From positions 1-64,000 of the forward strand of contig JANWVV010000015.1 in the NCBI GenBank assembly GCA_025055795.1: a stretch of 64,000 bases of DNA, written 5' to 3'. This document shows positions 55,961 to 64,000 of this stretch, piece after piece (positions within the stretch are counted from its first letter, which is position 1; the number at the start of each line of letters is the position of its first letter). The notes under the pieces are model-generated. The model saw only the letters and a list, made by a program, of their open reading frames with translations, ran no database searches and was not told the origin of the DNA. A program made the position numbers and the translations under genes. Source of the DNA: Gemmataceae bacterium (GTDB lineage Bacteria; Planctomycetota; Planctomycetia; Gemmatales; Gemmataceae).

Positions 55961-56573
55961 TACCTATCGTTCATTCCCCTCTCAGTTCAAACCTAACAAA
56001 ATTGACTTTTGAACCACCATGGCGATTTTTGTATATATACAAAAGAACAAAATGACCGATGATCTTGCAATCGGTTATCCCGATCCTACATCGTAGTCCA
56101 CATATGTTGCATGAATAATCATCTGATTGATATTTCAAAAATGAAAATAGTGATTTTGGTTCTAGTGACCAATGGGCGCTGATAGGTATGGACTATTTTG
56201 CTGATATATTCTCATTCTGAATTGTCCAAATGGTATGCTAGTACAGTCTATCATCCATTGTGCAAGCGGAGAGCATTAGTCGAAAAGGCATTTCGTCGGA
56301 TTTTGCTTGCGTGCGAAAGAGGAGGCGAACGGAGAGCCTTTCAAGTCGGCAAGCAAGGTGTGTGGTGAGGAGCCATTATTTTACCAGGGGCAGCCACTTC
56401 CATGCGAAAATGGCAAACGGTACAATGAAGCGACAATCTTGAAGATCCATCCCCACATTGTGGACCAACGACTGGCTTACGTGCTCCGGGTGCGAAAATA
56501 GTTCTCTCCCCATCGATTCCCAACATTGTAGGTGCAGGCGCATCCAGAGAGCCTTGAGAGCGGAGTGTGTGCC
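55961..56573. other. AT-rich intergenic region after the CARF gene
   Basis: No gene is supported. It carries a perfect 18-bp palindrome (listed separately) and is AT-rich to about 56260. No tandem repeats were seen. Confidence 0.45.
56027..56044. repeat. perfect 18-bp palindrome
   Basis: TTTTGTATATATACAAAA reads the same on both strands. It lies about 70 bases after the CARF gene's stop codon. It could be an operator for a dimeric regulator, a cruciform site or chance in AT-rich DNA. Confidence 0.6.
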
Positions 56574-57260
56574 ATGCCTAGTCCTTTCCCTGGTATGGAC
56601 CCTTATCTGGAGGATCCACAGCGATGGCCAGAATTCCAACATCAGTTGATCGCCACCCTCTTTCAGATGCTCCTCCCCACATTGGCTGATCGCTACCGCG
56701 TGCGTCTGGTATGCCGCCAATATACTTCTGAAATGCCGCTATTTACTTCGGTAATCCGCGAGGAACATCAGGAAGAATTCCTGGAAATCCGGCAACGTTA
56801 TCCGCAACAGTTGGTGACCTTGGTGGAGGTAGTCAGCCCTGCCAACCGTACGACCGCTGCTGGCCGGCGACTCTATCTGGAGCAACGTCAGCAGGCTCTG
56901 CAGCAGCAGGCGGCTACCGTCGAAATTTGCCTGGTACTCCAAGGCAAACCCACATTGAACTATGCCCGGGATGGATTGCCAGAGCATGATTATACGGTTT
57001 CCGTGACGCGAGCGGGTAACCCTGAGAGGTACGAGATTTACACCGCCACGTTGCAGAAGCGTCTGCCCAAGTTCAAATTGCCCTTGGCAGCCGATGACCG
57101 CGATATTCTGATAGACTTGCAGACCGCTTTTCAGCGGGCGTACGACCAGGCTTTTGCTGGCCGCATCGATTACTCTCGTCCCCTCCACCCTGACGTGCCT
57201 CTGAGTGAAGAAAAACGCCGCTGGATCGATGGATGGCTCCACCAGCAAAAGCTGCGTTGA
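56574..57260 (+). CDS. DUF4058 family protein
   Basis: With the ATG at 56574 the protein has 228 residues and opens with the family signature PSPFPGMDPYLEDP followed by a helical WPEFQHQLIATL segment. Later parts such as LVTLVEVVSPANRT and an EIYTATLQKRLPKFKLPLAADDRDILIDLQ stretch fit DUF4058, a family abundant in cyanobacteria and planctomycetes and without a known function. CGGAG lies about nine bases before this ATG. An upstream frame to 56532 lacks conserved sequence. The gene stands alone. Confidence 0.88.
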   Translation: MPSPFPGMDPYLEDPQRWPEFQHQLIATLFQMLLPTLADRYRVRLVCRQYTSEMPLFTSVIREEHQEEFLEIRQRYPQQLVTLVEVVSPANRTTAAGRRLYLEQRQQALQQQAATVEICLVLQGKPTLNYARDGLPEHDYTVSVTRAGNPERYEIYTATLQKRLPKFKLPLAADDRDILIDLQTAFQRAYDQAFAGRIDYSRPLHPDVPLSEEKRRWIDGWLHQQKLR

Positions 57261-57570
57261 GCGGACACCTCTCTGAGGCTATGTTGAAAAAGATACGCTG
57301 TCAGGCGAATGCTCAGCCGGGGGATCCGACCGCTTACCTAATTCCGGCGGGCAATTGGGACCCCGCTGCGGGAAGGCGTACTATATGGTAGTTATGGTAA
57401 TGGTAGTTATAGTGGCCACCGTCAGCTTAAGACCGGGACAAGCTGATGTATAATGGTTGCGTCGTTGGGGTAAATCGGGAGGAAAAAACCCCTAAGCCCG
57501 GCTGAAGTTATCGGCGATAGTGTCCGGTAACCAGTGCTCACCCCGGCGTGCATGGCCGGAGAAAGCGCCC
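57261..57570. other. intergenic region, no gene seen
   Basis: Apart from an imperfect tandem repeat of ATGGTAGTTAT (57385 and 57400) I see nothing. The upstream region of the kinase should contain its promoter. Confidence 0.4.
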
Positions 57571-59124
57571 ATGACTCTGGACAGCTCGCAACTTTCCACG
57601 CTTGGGGATTACGACATCCTCAGCAAGATAGCCGAAGGCGGCATGGGAGCTGTTTACAAAGCCCGCCACCGGCACAGCGGTGCTATTGTCGCTATCAAGA
57701 TCATTTCCAAGGATACGGCCCGTAACCCCGTTCTGTTACAACGTTTCAAGCAGGAATTTGATGCGGCCCGCTTGATTGATCATCCGAATGTGGTCCGGGC
57801 GTTGGAGTACCATTCCCAGCCGCAGCCGTATATTGTTATGGAATACGTCGACGGCGAGTCTGTGGGTCAGCGGCTGCAACGACGAGGCCCCTTCGATGAA
57901 CAGGAGGCCATCCGGCTCATTGCGCAGGTGTGTGAAGGTTTGCACCGGGCCCACAAGCAGGGGCTTGTCCATCGCGACGTCAAGCCGGACAACATTCTGA
58001 TTACCCGTGAGGGTCAGGCCAAGCTGACGGATCTGGGACTGGTCAAGGACATCGAGGCCGATCTGAACCTGACCCGCACCGGCCGGGGTTTGGGCACACC
58101 CCATTACATGGCCCCGGAACAGTTCCGTAACGCCAAAAACGTCGACGTCCGCAGTGACATCTACTCCCTGGGGGCCACCCTCTATGCCATGGTCACCGGT
58201 GTTACCCCCTTCGAAAATACCAACCCGTTGGACTGCTGGATGCGTAAGATCCGCAATGAGTTTCCTGGCCCGCGGGAGCTGAATCCCCGCATTTCGGAGC
58301 GTGTCGATTGGGCGATCCGCCGGGCCATGAGTGCCGAACCGGAACGCCGCCCGGCCAGTTGCCGCGAGTTCCTGGAAGATCTGACCGGTCAGAGCCGCAC
58401 AGCCACCCGCACCAGTCCGTCGGGGAAACTGGCCACGGGCACTTCCGCTGATCTGTGGTACATGGTCTACAAAGACGAACAGGGCGTAACCCATACCGTC
58501 AAAGGAACAACAGACGGCATCCGCCGAGCCCTTCAGGATCGTCTGCTCGGTGATCCGACACGTATCTTTGTCAGTCGTCAGAAGACGGGTCCGTTCACTC
58601 CGCTGGGAAACGTTACGGAGTTCCGCGACCTGGTGGTCAATCCTGCTCCCTTGGAAGAAACTGGCCGACGTTCCGGTGTCGTCCGCAAGCCCAATGGTGG
58701 ATCGGGGAGCATACCAGCCCCGTCCACACGCGCAGATTCGGACCCGGAGGCAATCAATCTTGGTGGCACCCCTTCACCTGAGCTACTGCGGTCGAATACC
58801 TGGCGGCCCTCTCCCTCGGGACGACTTGTCTCACCTTCAGGACGTCTCGCAGGTAGTTCCGGCACGACCGCTCCAGCCTCCTCAGTCAAGCCGCTGGTGG
58901 AAGAACCCGGTGTCGATCCGCATGCTGAGACAGTAGCGTACACTCCAGTTACGGCCACCCCACCGGAGGAGTCCCGGTTACGAACCCCTGCGACTGCTCC
59001 CAAAGTGCGTCGTTCTCCACCACCAACCCGTCCTCGCTGGACGATCACCGTGGGGATGGCTTTAGCTCTCGTCCTGATCGCCGCTGTCGCAGCCGGCATC
59101 GGTTACATCATCTTTACCCGTTGA
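57571..59124 (+). CDS. Ser/Thr protein kinase with C-terminal membrane anchor
   Basis: The protein of 517 residues starts directly with a Hanks-type kinase domain (about 12-275). It has glycine loop GGMGAVY, catalytic Lys43, HRDVKPDN with Asp136 and Asn141, DLG (Asp154) in place of DFG, and GTPHYMAPEQFRNAKNVDVRSDIYSLG. After a linker comes a small domain (about 300-365, WYMVYKDEQGVTHTVKGTTDGIRRALQ) that looks like a GYF_2-type or similar module. A Ser/Thr/Pro-rich region follows, then a C-terminal membrane segment (about 492-514). This topology keeps the kinase in the cytoplasm, tail-anchored. The ATG at 57571 has GGAGAAA upstream; a GTG at 57520 would add 17 residues. Substrates are not known. 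Confidence 0.9.
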   Translation: MTLDSSQLSTLGDYDILSKIAEGGMGAVYKARHRHSGAIVAIKIISKDTARNPVLLQRFKQEFDAARLIDHPNVVRALEYHSQPQPYIVMEYVDGESVGQRLQRRGPFDEQEAIRLIAQVCEGLHRAHKQGLVHRDVKPDNILITREGQAKLTDLGLVKDIEADLNLTRTGRGLGTPHYMAPEQFRNAKNVDVRSDIYSLGATLYAMVTGVTPFENTNPLDCWMRKIRNEFPGPRELNPRISERVDWAIRRAMSAEPERRPASCREFLEDLTGQSRTATRTSPSGKLATGTSADLWYMVYKDEQGVTHTVKGTTDGIRRALQDRLLGDPTRIFVSRQKTGPFTPLGNVTEFRDLVVNPAPLEETGRRSGVVRKPNGGSGSIPAPSTRADSDPEAINLGGTPSPELLRSNTWRPSPSGRLVSPSGRLAGSSGTTAPASSVKPLVEEPGVDPHAETVAYTPVTATPPEESRLRTPATAPKVRRSPPPTRPRWTITVGMALALVLIAAVAAGIGYIIFTR

Positions 59125-59453
59125 CTAATCCTATCGGTTACGGGTACGTGCCTATCTATCCAACGGGAACCGCCAAAAATTTGGCGGTGCTCGATCGTTT
59201 CATCTATGTCAGTTTTTGGTGCTGGCAGTTTACGTTACTGAGTTATCGAAACCCGGTCTCGCATTGCTTGGCCATTTCAAAGAGCGGCACCTGTTCAAAG
59301 TTAATACATTTTGATGAATAATGGTGTGGGCACTCAGCCAAGTTGCAGCGACATTGATGCCATTGCATGTCCAACTTGAGTTGTTGTGATTGGACTCTTC
59401 ATGGTTAGAGCAGTTGGGGCAAGACGGGGTTTATCAGTCCCTAGTGAGAGTTT
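59125..59453. other. intergenic region with a hairpin, no gene seen
   Basis: A 9-bp perfect stem at 59169-59188 (ACCGCCAAA, two-base loop, TTTGGCGGT) lies about 45 bases after the kinase stop codon. It lacks a T-run on the plus strand, so it is at most a weak terminator for the convergent genes. Confidence 0.5.
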
Positions 59454-60395
59454 TCAGTCCGAGGTACTCGTGCACAGTTGACGGGCCAGAAGGAGGGCAC
59501 CTCGGGCAGGTTCAGCGACGATCGTCACCGGTTCGGGGTGAACACCCGCTTCCTGCAAAAAGTGCAGGAAGCGTTCGCGATAAAAAGAGCTGTGGATAAA
59601 CAAGCCACCTCCGAGGGCTAATGGCAGGTTGCGCCGAGGCATGTCGGCTCTACGCACAGCAGCGGCAGCCGTCTGAGCTAACGCATGTGCTTCAATCTGG
59701 ACGATGTGACACGCTACACTATCCCCTTGCTGGGCCCAATCGAGCACCACAGGGGCCAACTGGGCAATGGCCGATTTGTCCCAACTACCGCGGTAGACGG
59801 CCGGAATCAGATCGCGGGGCTCTGCAGATCCTAGCCGCTGCAATATGGCAGCGGTAAGTGCGGTAGATGAACCAATTCCGTCGACTATTCGACATATGGT
59901 GCGCAAAGCCCGCAGGCCGATTTGAAAGGCACTGCCCTCGTCGCCCAGCAGCCAGCCCCAGCCTCCTGTCCGGTCGTAGTTTCCTCCAGCAGTGCGTGTA
60001 TAGGCAATCGAGCCGGTGCCGGCAATGACGGCCAGCCCCCAGCCCTGGGGAGTACCCGCTGCAAACAGCAGGTGGGCATCGTTGACCACTATCAGGCGTT
60101 CACACAGGTTGACCAGATCAGCCCAGCCACGGATAACGTCTTCACCATCCAGATCGATGCCGGCCAGGCCCAGAGCAGCGGCCAAAACTGGCTGACGACG
60201 GATTCCGGCGGCAGTAAAGGCAGCAGCCACCGCGGCATTCAGCTCCCGTAAGGCCGCCGTCTCTCCCACTGCTTGTATGTTCGAGCAACCTGCCGTTCCA
60301 CACCCCAGGATCCGTCCCGTCTCGACCTCTGCCAGCAACGCGGTAGTCGTTGTCGCCCCCCCATCTACGCCAAGTAACCAACGGCCTGCGGCCAT
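59454..60395 (-). CDS. BadF/BadG/BcrA/BcrD-type ATPase, N-acetylglucosamine-kinase-like
   Basis: This 313-residue protein belongs to the ASKHA sugar-kinase/BadF ATPase family. The phosphate-1 loop GVDGGATTTTALL is at the N-terminus, phosphate-2 is AVIAGTGSIAYT, and a GGWGWLLGDEGSAFQIGLRAL motif and GGGLF follow, all typical of bacterial N-acetylglucosamine or glucosamine kinases. The likely reaction is ATP-dependent phosphorylation of an amino sugar in cell-wall recycling or chitin use. A regulatory role, or activity on another hexosamine, cannot be excluded. The ATG at 60395 has a strong GGGAGGAGG upstream, so the longer GTG form is unlikely. The gene stands alone. Confidence 0.86.
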   Translation of the reverse strand: MAAGRWLLGVDGGATTTTALLAEVETGRILGCGTAGCSNIQAVGETAALRELNAAVAAAFTAAGIRRQPVLAAALGLAGIDLDGEDVIRGWADLVNLCERLIVVNDAHLLFAAGTPQGWGLAVIAGTGSIAYTRTAGGNYDRTGGWGWLLGDEGSAFQIGLRALRTICRIVDGIGSSTALTAAILQRLGSAEPRDLIPAVYRGSWDKSAIAQLAPVVLDWAQQGDSVACHIVQIEAHALAQTAAAAVRRADMPRRNLPLALGGGLFIHSSFYRERFLHFLQEAGVHPEPVTIVAEPARGALLLARQLCTSTSD

Positions 60396-60810
60396 CCCGC
60401 CTCCTCCCACGCTTCAGCTTTGTCCTTATCGGTGGGTTGTCTCCTTCCGACCTCCCGACGCTGTAAGGTTACATTACTCTCATCTGCAAGCCCGCTATCT
60501 ATCCCGGTCTGACCCTGGCTTGTCGATTGGCTCAGCCTTGTTGGTTGGCCTTATGCCTGTGCCCGCTTATTGGGCCGTTTCTTGGGGATCTGCACACAAA
60601 TTACGTTGCCCTTGTTATACCGCTCCCCTGTGTTTGAGAAAATGGCAGCCGTTTGCTTCAACCGTTACGATCCTTTCAACCGCACCTCTTTGATGATGAG
60701 AAATGAGCTCACTCTCTTGTGCGGCAATTCTGTCACTCGCTAAAATCGGGTAAACTGGGCAAATTGTGCTGTTTTTAGGTTTATTATCAGGAATGTTGTG
60801 AGAAGCTGCC
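60396..60810. other. divergent intergenic region, no gene seen
   Basis: This region of 415 bases separates the ATPase gene from the VPS10-type gene. It is AT-rich near its right end, where the promoter of the latter is expected, and GAGAAG lies about six bases before that ATG. Confidence 0.4.
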
Positions 60811-63800
60811 ATGATTATGCCGATGCGGATAGCGCGTGGGCTAGCTGGTGCCAGTTTGTGGTTGGGCCTGCTACTTTTGCCCCAATGGGGGTTTACGCAA
60901 CCTCCCGCCTCGGGGGACGTCAGCAAGCAGATCGCTGAGTTGGAAAAGCAGATCGCTGAACTGCAAAAGAAACTGGAGGCCCTCCGTCAACAACAACAGG
61001 CCGGTCAACCGGTTGTAACGGTCAACGACGTGATTCAGAAGCTTACTTGGCGGTGCATCGGTCCAGCCAACATGGGGGGCCGGATAACGGCCATCGCTGT
61101 GGTCGAAAGCGATCCCTCTACTTACTATGTGGCCACCGCTTCCGGCGGCCTGATCAAAACCACTAACAACGGCACCACCTTCACGCATCTCTTTGACCGG
61201 GAAAATACCGTCTCCATTGGGGACGTCGCCGTGGCCCCTAGTAATCCCAACATTGTGTGGGTGGGTACGGGCGAGGCCAACCCGCGGAACTCCGTATCCT
61301 ACGGTGATGGGGTTTACAAAAGCACCGATGGCGGCAAAACCTGGACCAACATGGGACTCAAGCAAACTTTCCAAATTGGCAAGATTCTTATTCATCCGAA
61401 AAATCCGGACATTGTTTACGTCGGTGCTCTCGGTCGACTTTATGGCCCTAATGCCGAGCGTGGGCTGTTCAAAACTACGGATGGTGGCAAGACCTGGAAC
61501 AAAATTCTCTATGTTGATGACAAAACCGGCGTCATCGACATGGTTATGGATCCGTTTGATCCGGAGACGCTGATCGTAGCCATGTGGGAACGCCGGCGCG
61601 ATGAGTTCGACGGTTTCTACGGTCCGAACACTTCCTGGCCCACCACTGATCAGTATGGCCCGGTCGTTACTCATGGCCCGGGAAGCGGTTTGTACAAGAC
61701 CACTGATGGGGGTAAGAGCTGGAAAAAACTGAACGACCCCGCGAAACCCAACGGCTTGCCTACTGTCAAGCTGGGTCGGATCGGCCTGGACGTGTCACGC
61801 AAAACCAAGGGTCTGGTCTATGCGATTATTGACACGGAAAACGTGGGCAAGGGCCGGCCACCGATTACGGCTTATATGGGCATTTCCAGTGATACAGCGC
61901 CGGGAGGGGGCGTCAAAATCGAAGAAGTAGGCGACGGGCCGGTGGCCAAGGCTGGTGGGAAAAACGGCGACGTCATCGTGGCCCTGGACGGCAAAAAGAT
62001 TGCCGACTATGACGCCATGCTAGAGTACATCAGCACTAAAAAGCCAGGGGACAAAGTTCAGTTTACAGTGCTTCGGGACAAAAAGGAGCTTCAATACACA
62101 GTGACGCTAGGGCGCCGGCCAGACGCTCCGCCGCCGGCACTAGGAATTACTGTGGGTCGAGGCCCTGCAGGCGGAGGGGTCACCATCGACAGTGTTACAC
62201 CGGACGGCCCCGCTGCTAAAGCCGGTTTGCAACCAGGCGACGTCATTACCCAGATCGCCGGCAAAAACGTTAGCGACCAAAAATCGCTACGGGCCGTGCT
62301 TTTGGAGTTTGCCCCCGGGGACAAGGTGAACCTTGCCTACACCCGCGGCAACGAGAGCAAAAAGGTAGAAGTGGTGCTCGCACCGCCGGTTGTCTCGGCC
62401 CGTCCCTTCCTGCTCAGCCAATCGGTGGGCGGCCAGCAACCTAACGTTCAGCGCGATCAAGGCAAGGATGGTTATCAAACCGGTGGCGTTTTCGTCTCCC
62501 GCGATGGCGGCGAGACCTGGAGCCGGGTCAATAGTCTCAATCCTCGTCCTTTCTACTTTTCCGTTATTCGCATCGATCCGAATGATGACAAGACGATTTA
62601 CGTTCTCGGCGACACCTCTTTGTGGCGTTCCACTAATGGCGGCGAACGCTTTTCAGCGGCACCGGCCCGCGGTGTTCATCCCGACCACCACGCCCTGTGG
62701 ATCAATCCCAAGGATAGCCGCCATATGCTCATCGGCACGGACGGTGGTTTCTACGTTACTTACGATCGCGGCGAGAACTGGGACCATTTGAACGTTCTGG
62801 CCCTGGGTCAGTTCTACCACGTTTGTGTCGACAATCGCACCCCATATAACGTCTATGGTGGTTTGCAGGATAACGGTTCGTGGGGCGGTCCGAGCCAGAC
62901 ACTGCGCTCCACCGGACCCTCCAATGAGGACTGGATCTTCCTCAACGGGGGTGATGGCTTTACCTGCCGAGTCGATCTGTCTGACCCGGACATCGTTTAT
63001 GCTACCAGTCAGAATGGGGGCATGCTCCGCCGCAACCTGCGCACAGGTGAAACGACCCGTATCAGTGCCCGACCGGTCAATCCGGGCGAGCCTCTTCGCT
63101 GGAATTGGAACACCCCCTTTATCCTGTCGCATCACAACCCCGCCATTTTCTACTGCGGCGCTCAGTACGTCTTCCGTTCAGTTAATCGTGGGGCAGACCT
63201 GAAGGTCATTAGCCCCGATTTGACGGCTAGCAAAAAGGGAACTATTTCCGCCTTAGCCGAATCACCGCGCAATGCGGACCTGCTCTGGGCAGGCACTGAT
63301 GATGGCAACCTCTGGATCAGCCGGGACGGTGGTCAAAAATGGACCAACCTGACCGACAAGCTCCGATCCGCTGGTCTGCCCGGCCCCCGCTGGATCAGCT
63401 CCATCGAGCCTAGCCGCTTCGTCGAAGGCCGCTGCTACGTGGCCATCGACGCCCATCGCTCCGACGACGATAAACCCTACCTGTTCGTCACCGAAGATTA
63501 CGGACAAACCTGGAAACCTCTGCACGCCGGTCTGCCCCCCTTCGGCTCTACCCGCGTCTTGCGAGAGGACATCACCAACCCCAACATCCTCTACTGTGGC
63601 ACTGAATTTGCTGTGTTTGTCTCCTTCGATCGCGGGGCCCGCTGGTTCAAACTCAATAGCAACCTGCCTACAGTTGCCATCCACGAGGTGGCCCAACCCA
63701 CTACTGCCAATGAAATTGTGGTGGCCACTCACGGTCGCAGTGTTTGGGTCCTGGACGTCACAACGTTGCGGCAACTGGCACCGCCTGCGACGGGGGCCGC

Positions 63801-64000
63801 CTCAACCGGCCTGAAGGCCTTTCAAGAACCAGCCACCCTGTTTGCACCACCCACCGTCATTCGCTGGAAACTGGAAACGGGACGCGCCTCACCCTACTCG
63901 CGTGAGGTCCGCAAATTCAGCGGCGAAAACCCCACCCGAGGTGTCGTGTTCGACTACCTTCTGACTAAACCTGCTAAAAGCATTAGCTTGAAGGTGACGG
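60811..64000 (+). CDS. exported VPS10/BNR-repeat propeller protein with two PDZ domains, 3' end cut off
   Basis: The first 1063 codons are present and the frame runs off the right edge. A signal segment (about 8-30, ending FTQPPAS) is followed by a coiled coil (about 38-65). Then come sortilin/VPS10-type propeller repeats with many Asp-box-like motifs (STDGGKTW, TTDGGKTW, SRDGGETW, SRDGGQKW, TEDYGQTW). Two PDZ domains interrupt them at about 353-435 and 444-527 (GDVIVALDGKKI and GDVITQIAGKNV). Similar proteins in Planctomycetota and Bacteroidota are annotated as VPS10 domain or glycosyl hydrolase BNR-repeat proteins. No catalytic residues can be pointed to, so binding or exported protein quality control is as likely as hydrolysis. 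Confidence 0.88.
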   Translation, partial: MIMPMRIARGLAGASLWLGLLLLPQWGFTQPPASGDVSKQIAELEKQIAELQKKLEALRQQQQAGQPVVTVNDVIQKLTWRCIGPANMGGRITAIAVVESDPSTYYVATASGGLIKTTNNGTTFTHLFDRENTVSIGDVAVAPSNPNIVWVGTGEANPRNSVSYGDGVYKSTDGGKTWTNMGLKQTFQIGKILIHPKNPDIVYVGALGRLYGPNAERGLFKTTDGGKTWNKILYVDDKTGVIDMVMDPFDPETLIVAMWERRRDEFDGFYGPNTSWPTTDQYGPVVTHGPGSGLYKTTDGGKSWKKLNDPAKPNGLPTVKLGRIGLDVSRKTKGLVYAIIDTENVGKGRPPITAYMGISSDTAPGGGVKIEEVGDGPVAKAGGKNGDVIVALDGKKIADYDAMLEYISTKKPGDKVQFTVLRDKKELQYTVTLGRRPDAPPPALGITVGRGPAGGGVTIDSVTPDGPAAKAGLQPGDVITQIAGKNVSDQKSLRAVLLEFAPGDKVNLAYTRGNESKKVEVVLAPPVVSARPFLLSQSVGGQQPNVQRDQGKDGYQTGGVFVSRDGGETWSRVNSLNPRPFYFSVIRIDPNDDKTIYVLGDTSLWRSTNGGERFSAAPARGVHPDHHALWINPKDSRHMLIGTDGGFYVTYDRGENWDHLNVLALGQFYHVCVDNRTPYNVYGGLQDNGSWGGPSQTLRSTGPSNEDWIFLNGGDGFTCRVDLSDPDIVYATSQNGGMLRRNLRTGETTRISARPVNPGEPLRWNWNTPFILSHHNPAIFYCGAQYVFRSVNRGADLKVISPDLTASKKGTISALAESPRNADLLWAGTDDGNLWISRDGGQKWTNLTDKLRSAGLPGPRWISSIEPSRFVEGRCYVAIDAHRSDDDKPYLFVTEDYGQTWKPLHAGLPPFGSTRVLREDITNPNILYCGTEFAVFVSFDRGARWFKLNSNLPTVAIHEVAQPTTANEIVVATHGRSVWVLDVTTLRQLAPPATGAASTGLKAFQEPATLFAPPTVIRWKLETGRASPYSREVRKFSGENPTRGVVFDYLLTKPAKSISLKVT

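Noticed and set aside
53861..56573. CRISPR array beside the CARF gene
   Set aside because: I read both flanking spacers for regularly spaced repeats and found none.

Overview
The window looks like a chromosomal segment from a planctomycete, most likely a Gemmataceae relative. The signs are a planctomycete cytochrome c/DUF1549/DUF1553 protein next to a Tat-exported DUF1501 protein, Hanks-type kinases with C-terminal membrane or TPR parts, zinc-ribbon plus membrane-segment proteins, a secreted VCBS-repeat protein with an N-terminal LE-x-LE-x-R-x-x-PA motif, and a PfaD-PfaA-PfaC PUFA-synthase-like set. The taxonomic call is inference from gene content. I saw no tRNA, rRNA, insertion sequence or CRISPR array.

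Layout. 0.4-4.5 kb: a zinc-ribbon membrane protein, an ECF sigma factor, an overlapping anti-sigma-like membrane protein, a coiled-coil secreted protein, then an RsmC-like methyltransferase. 4.7-10.7 kb: a short SecA paralogue on the minus strand and a large Ser/Thr kinase with TPRs. 11-13.5 kb: a LOG-family (TIGR00730) protein, a structured non-coding stretch with two minus-strand terminators, and a DUF2203 protein. 14.6-22.4 kb: two tandem paralogous zinc-ribbon/beta-propeller proteins, then rho on the minus strand. 23.4-29.9 kb: the DUF1549/1553 and DUF1501 pair and a Gfo/Idh/MocA-type oxidoreductase. 30.1-51.7 kb: a same-strand lipid locus, pfaD-pfaA-pfaC followed by oleA-oleB-oleC-oleD. 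52-64 kb: a secreted metalloprotease-like VCBS protein, a solitary CARF-domain protein, a DUF4058 protein, a second Ser/Thr kinase, a BadF/N-acetylglucosamine-kinase-like ATPase, and the first 1,063 codons of a VPS10/BNR-repeat protein with two PDZ domains.

The most interesting feature is the 21-kb pfa-ole block. PfaA (KS-AT-ACP-ACP-KR-DH), PfaC (KS-CLF and four hot-dog folds) and PfaD (enoyl reductase) should build a polyunsaturated acyl chain. OleA (Claisen condensation), OleD (ketone reduction), OleC (beta-lactone formation) and OleB (decarboxylation) join two acyl chains into a long internal olefin. In Shewanella the Pfa and Ole systems together make a C31 nonaene. Here they sit side by side on one strand, which suggests one dedicated pathway to a polyunsaturated long-chain hydrocarbon. 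That product is inferred, not shown. The second item is the CARF protein, which has no cas genes or array near it and carries a small C-terminal domain that may be a RelE-like nuclease.

Starts were moved inward from the longest open frame wherever an internal start had a better Shine-Dalgarno sequence or matched the family's N-terminus. Each such choice is noted in the entry.
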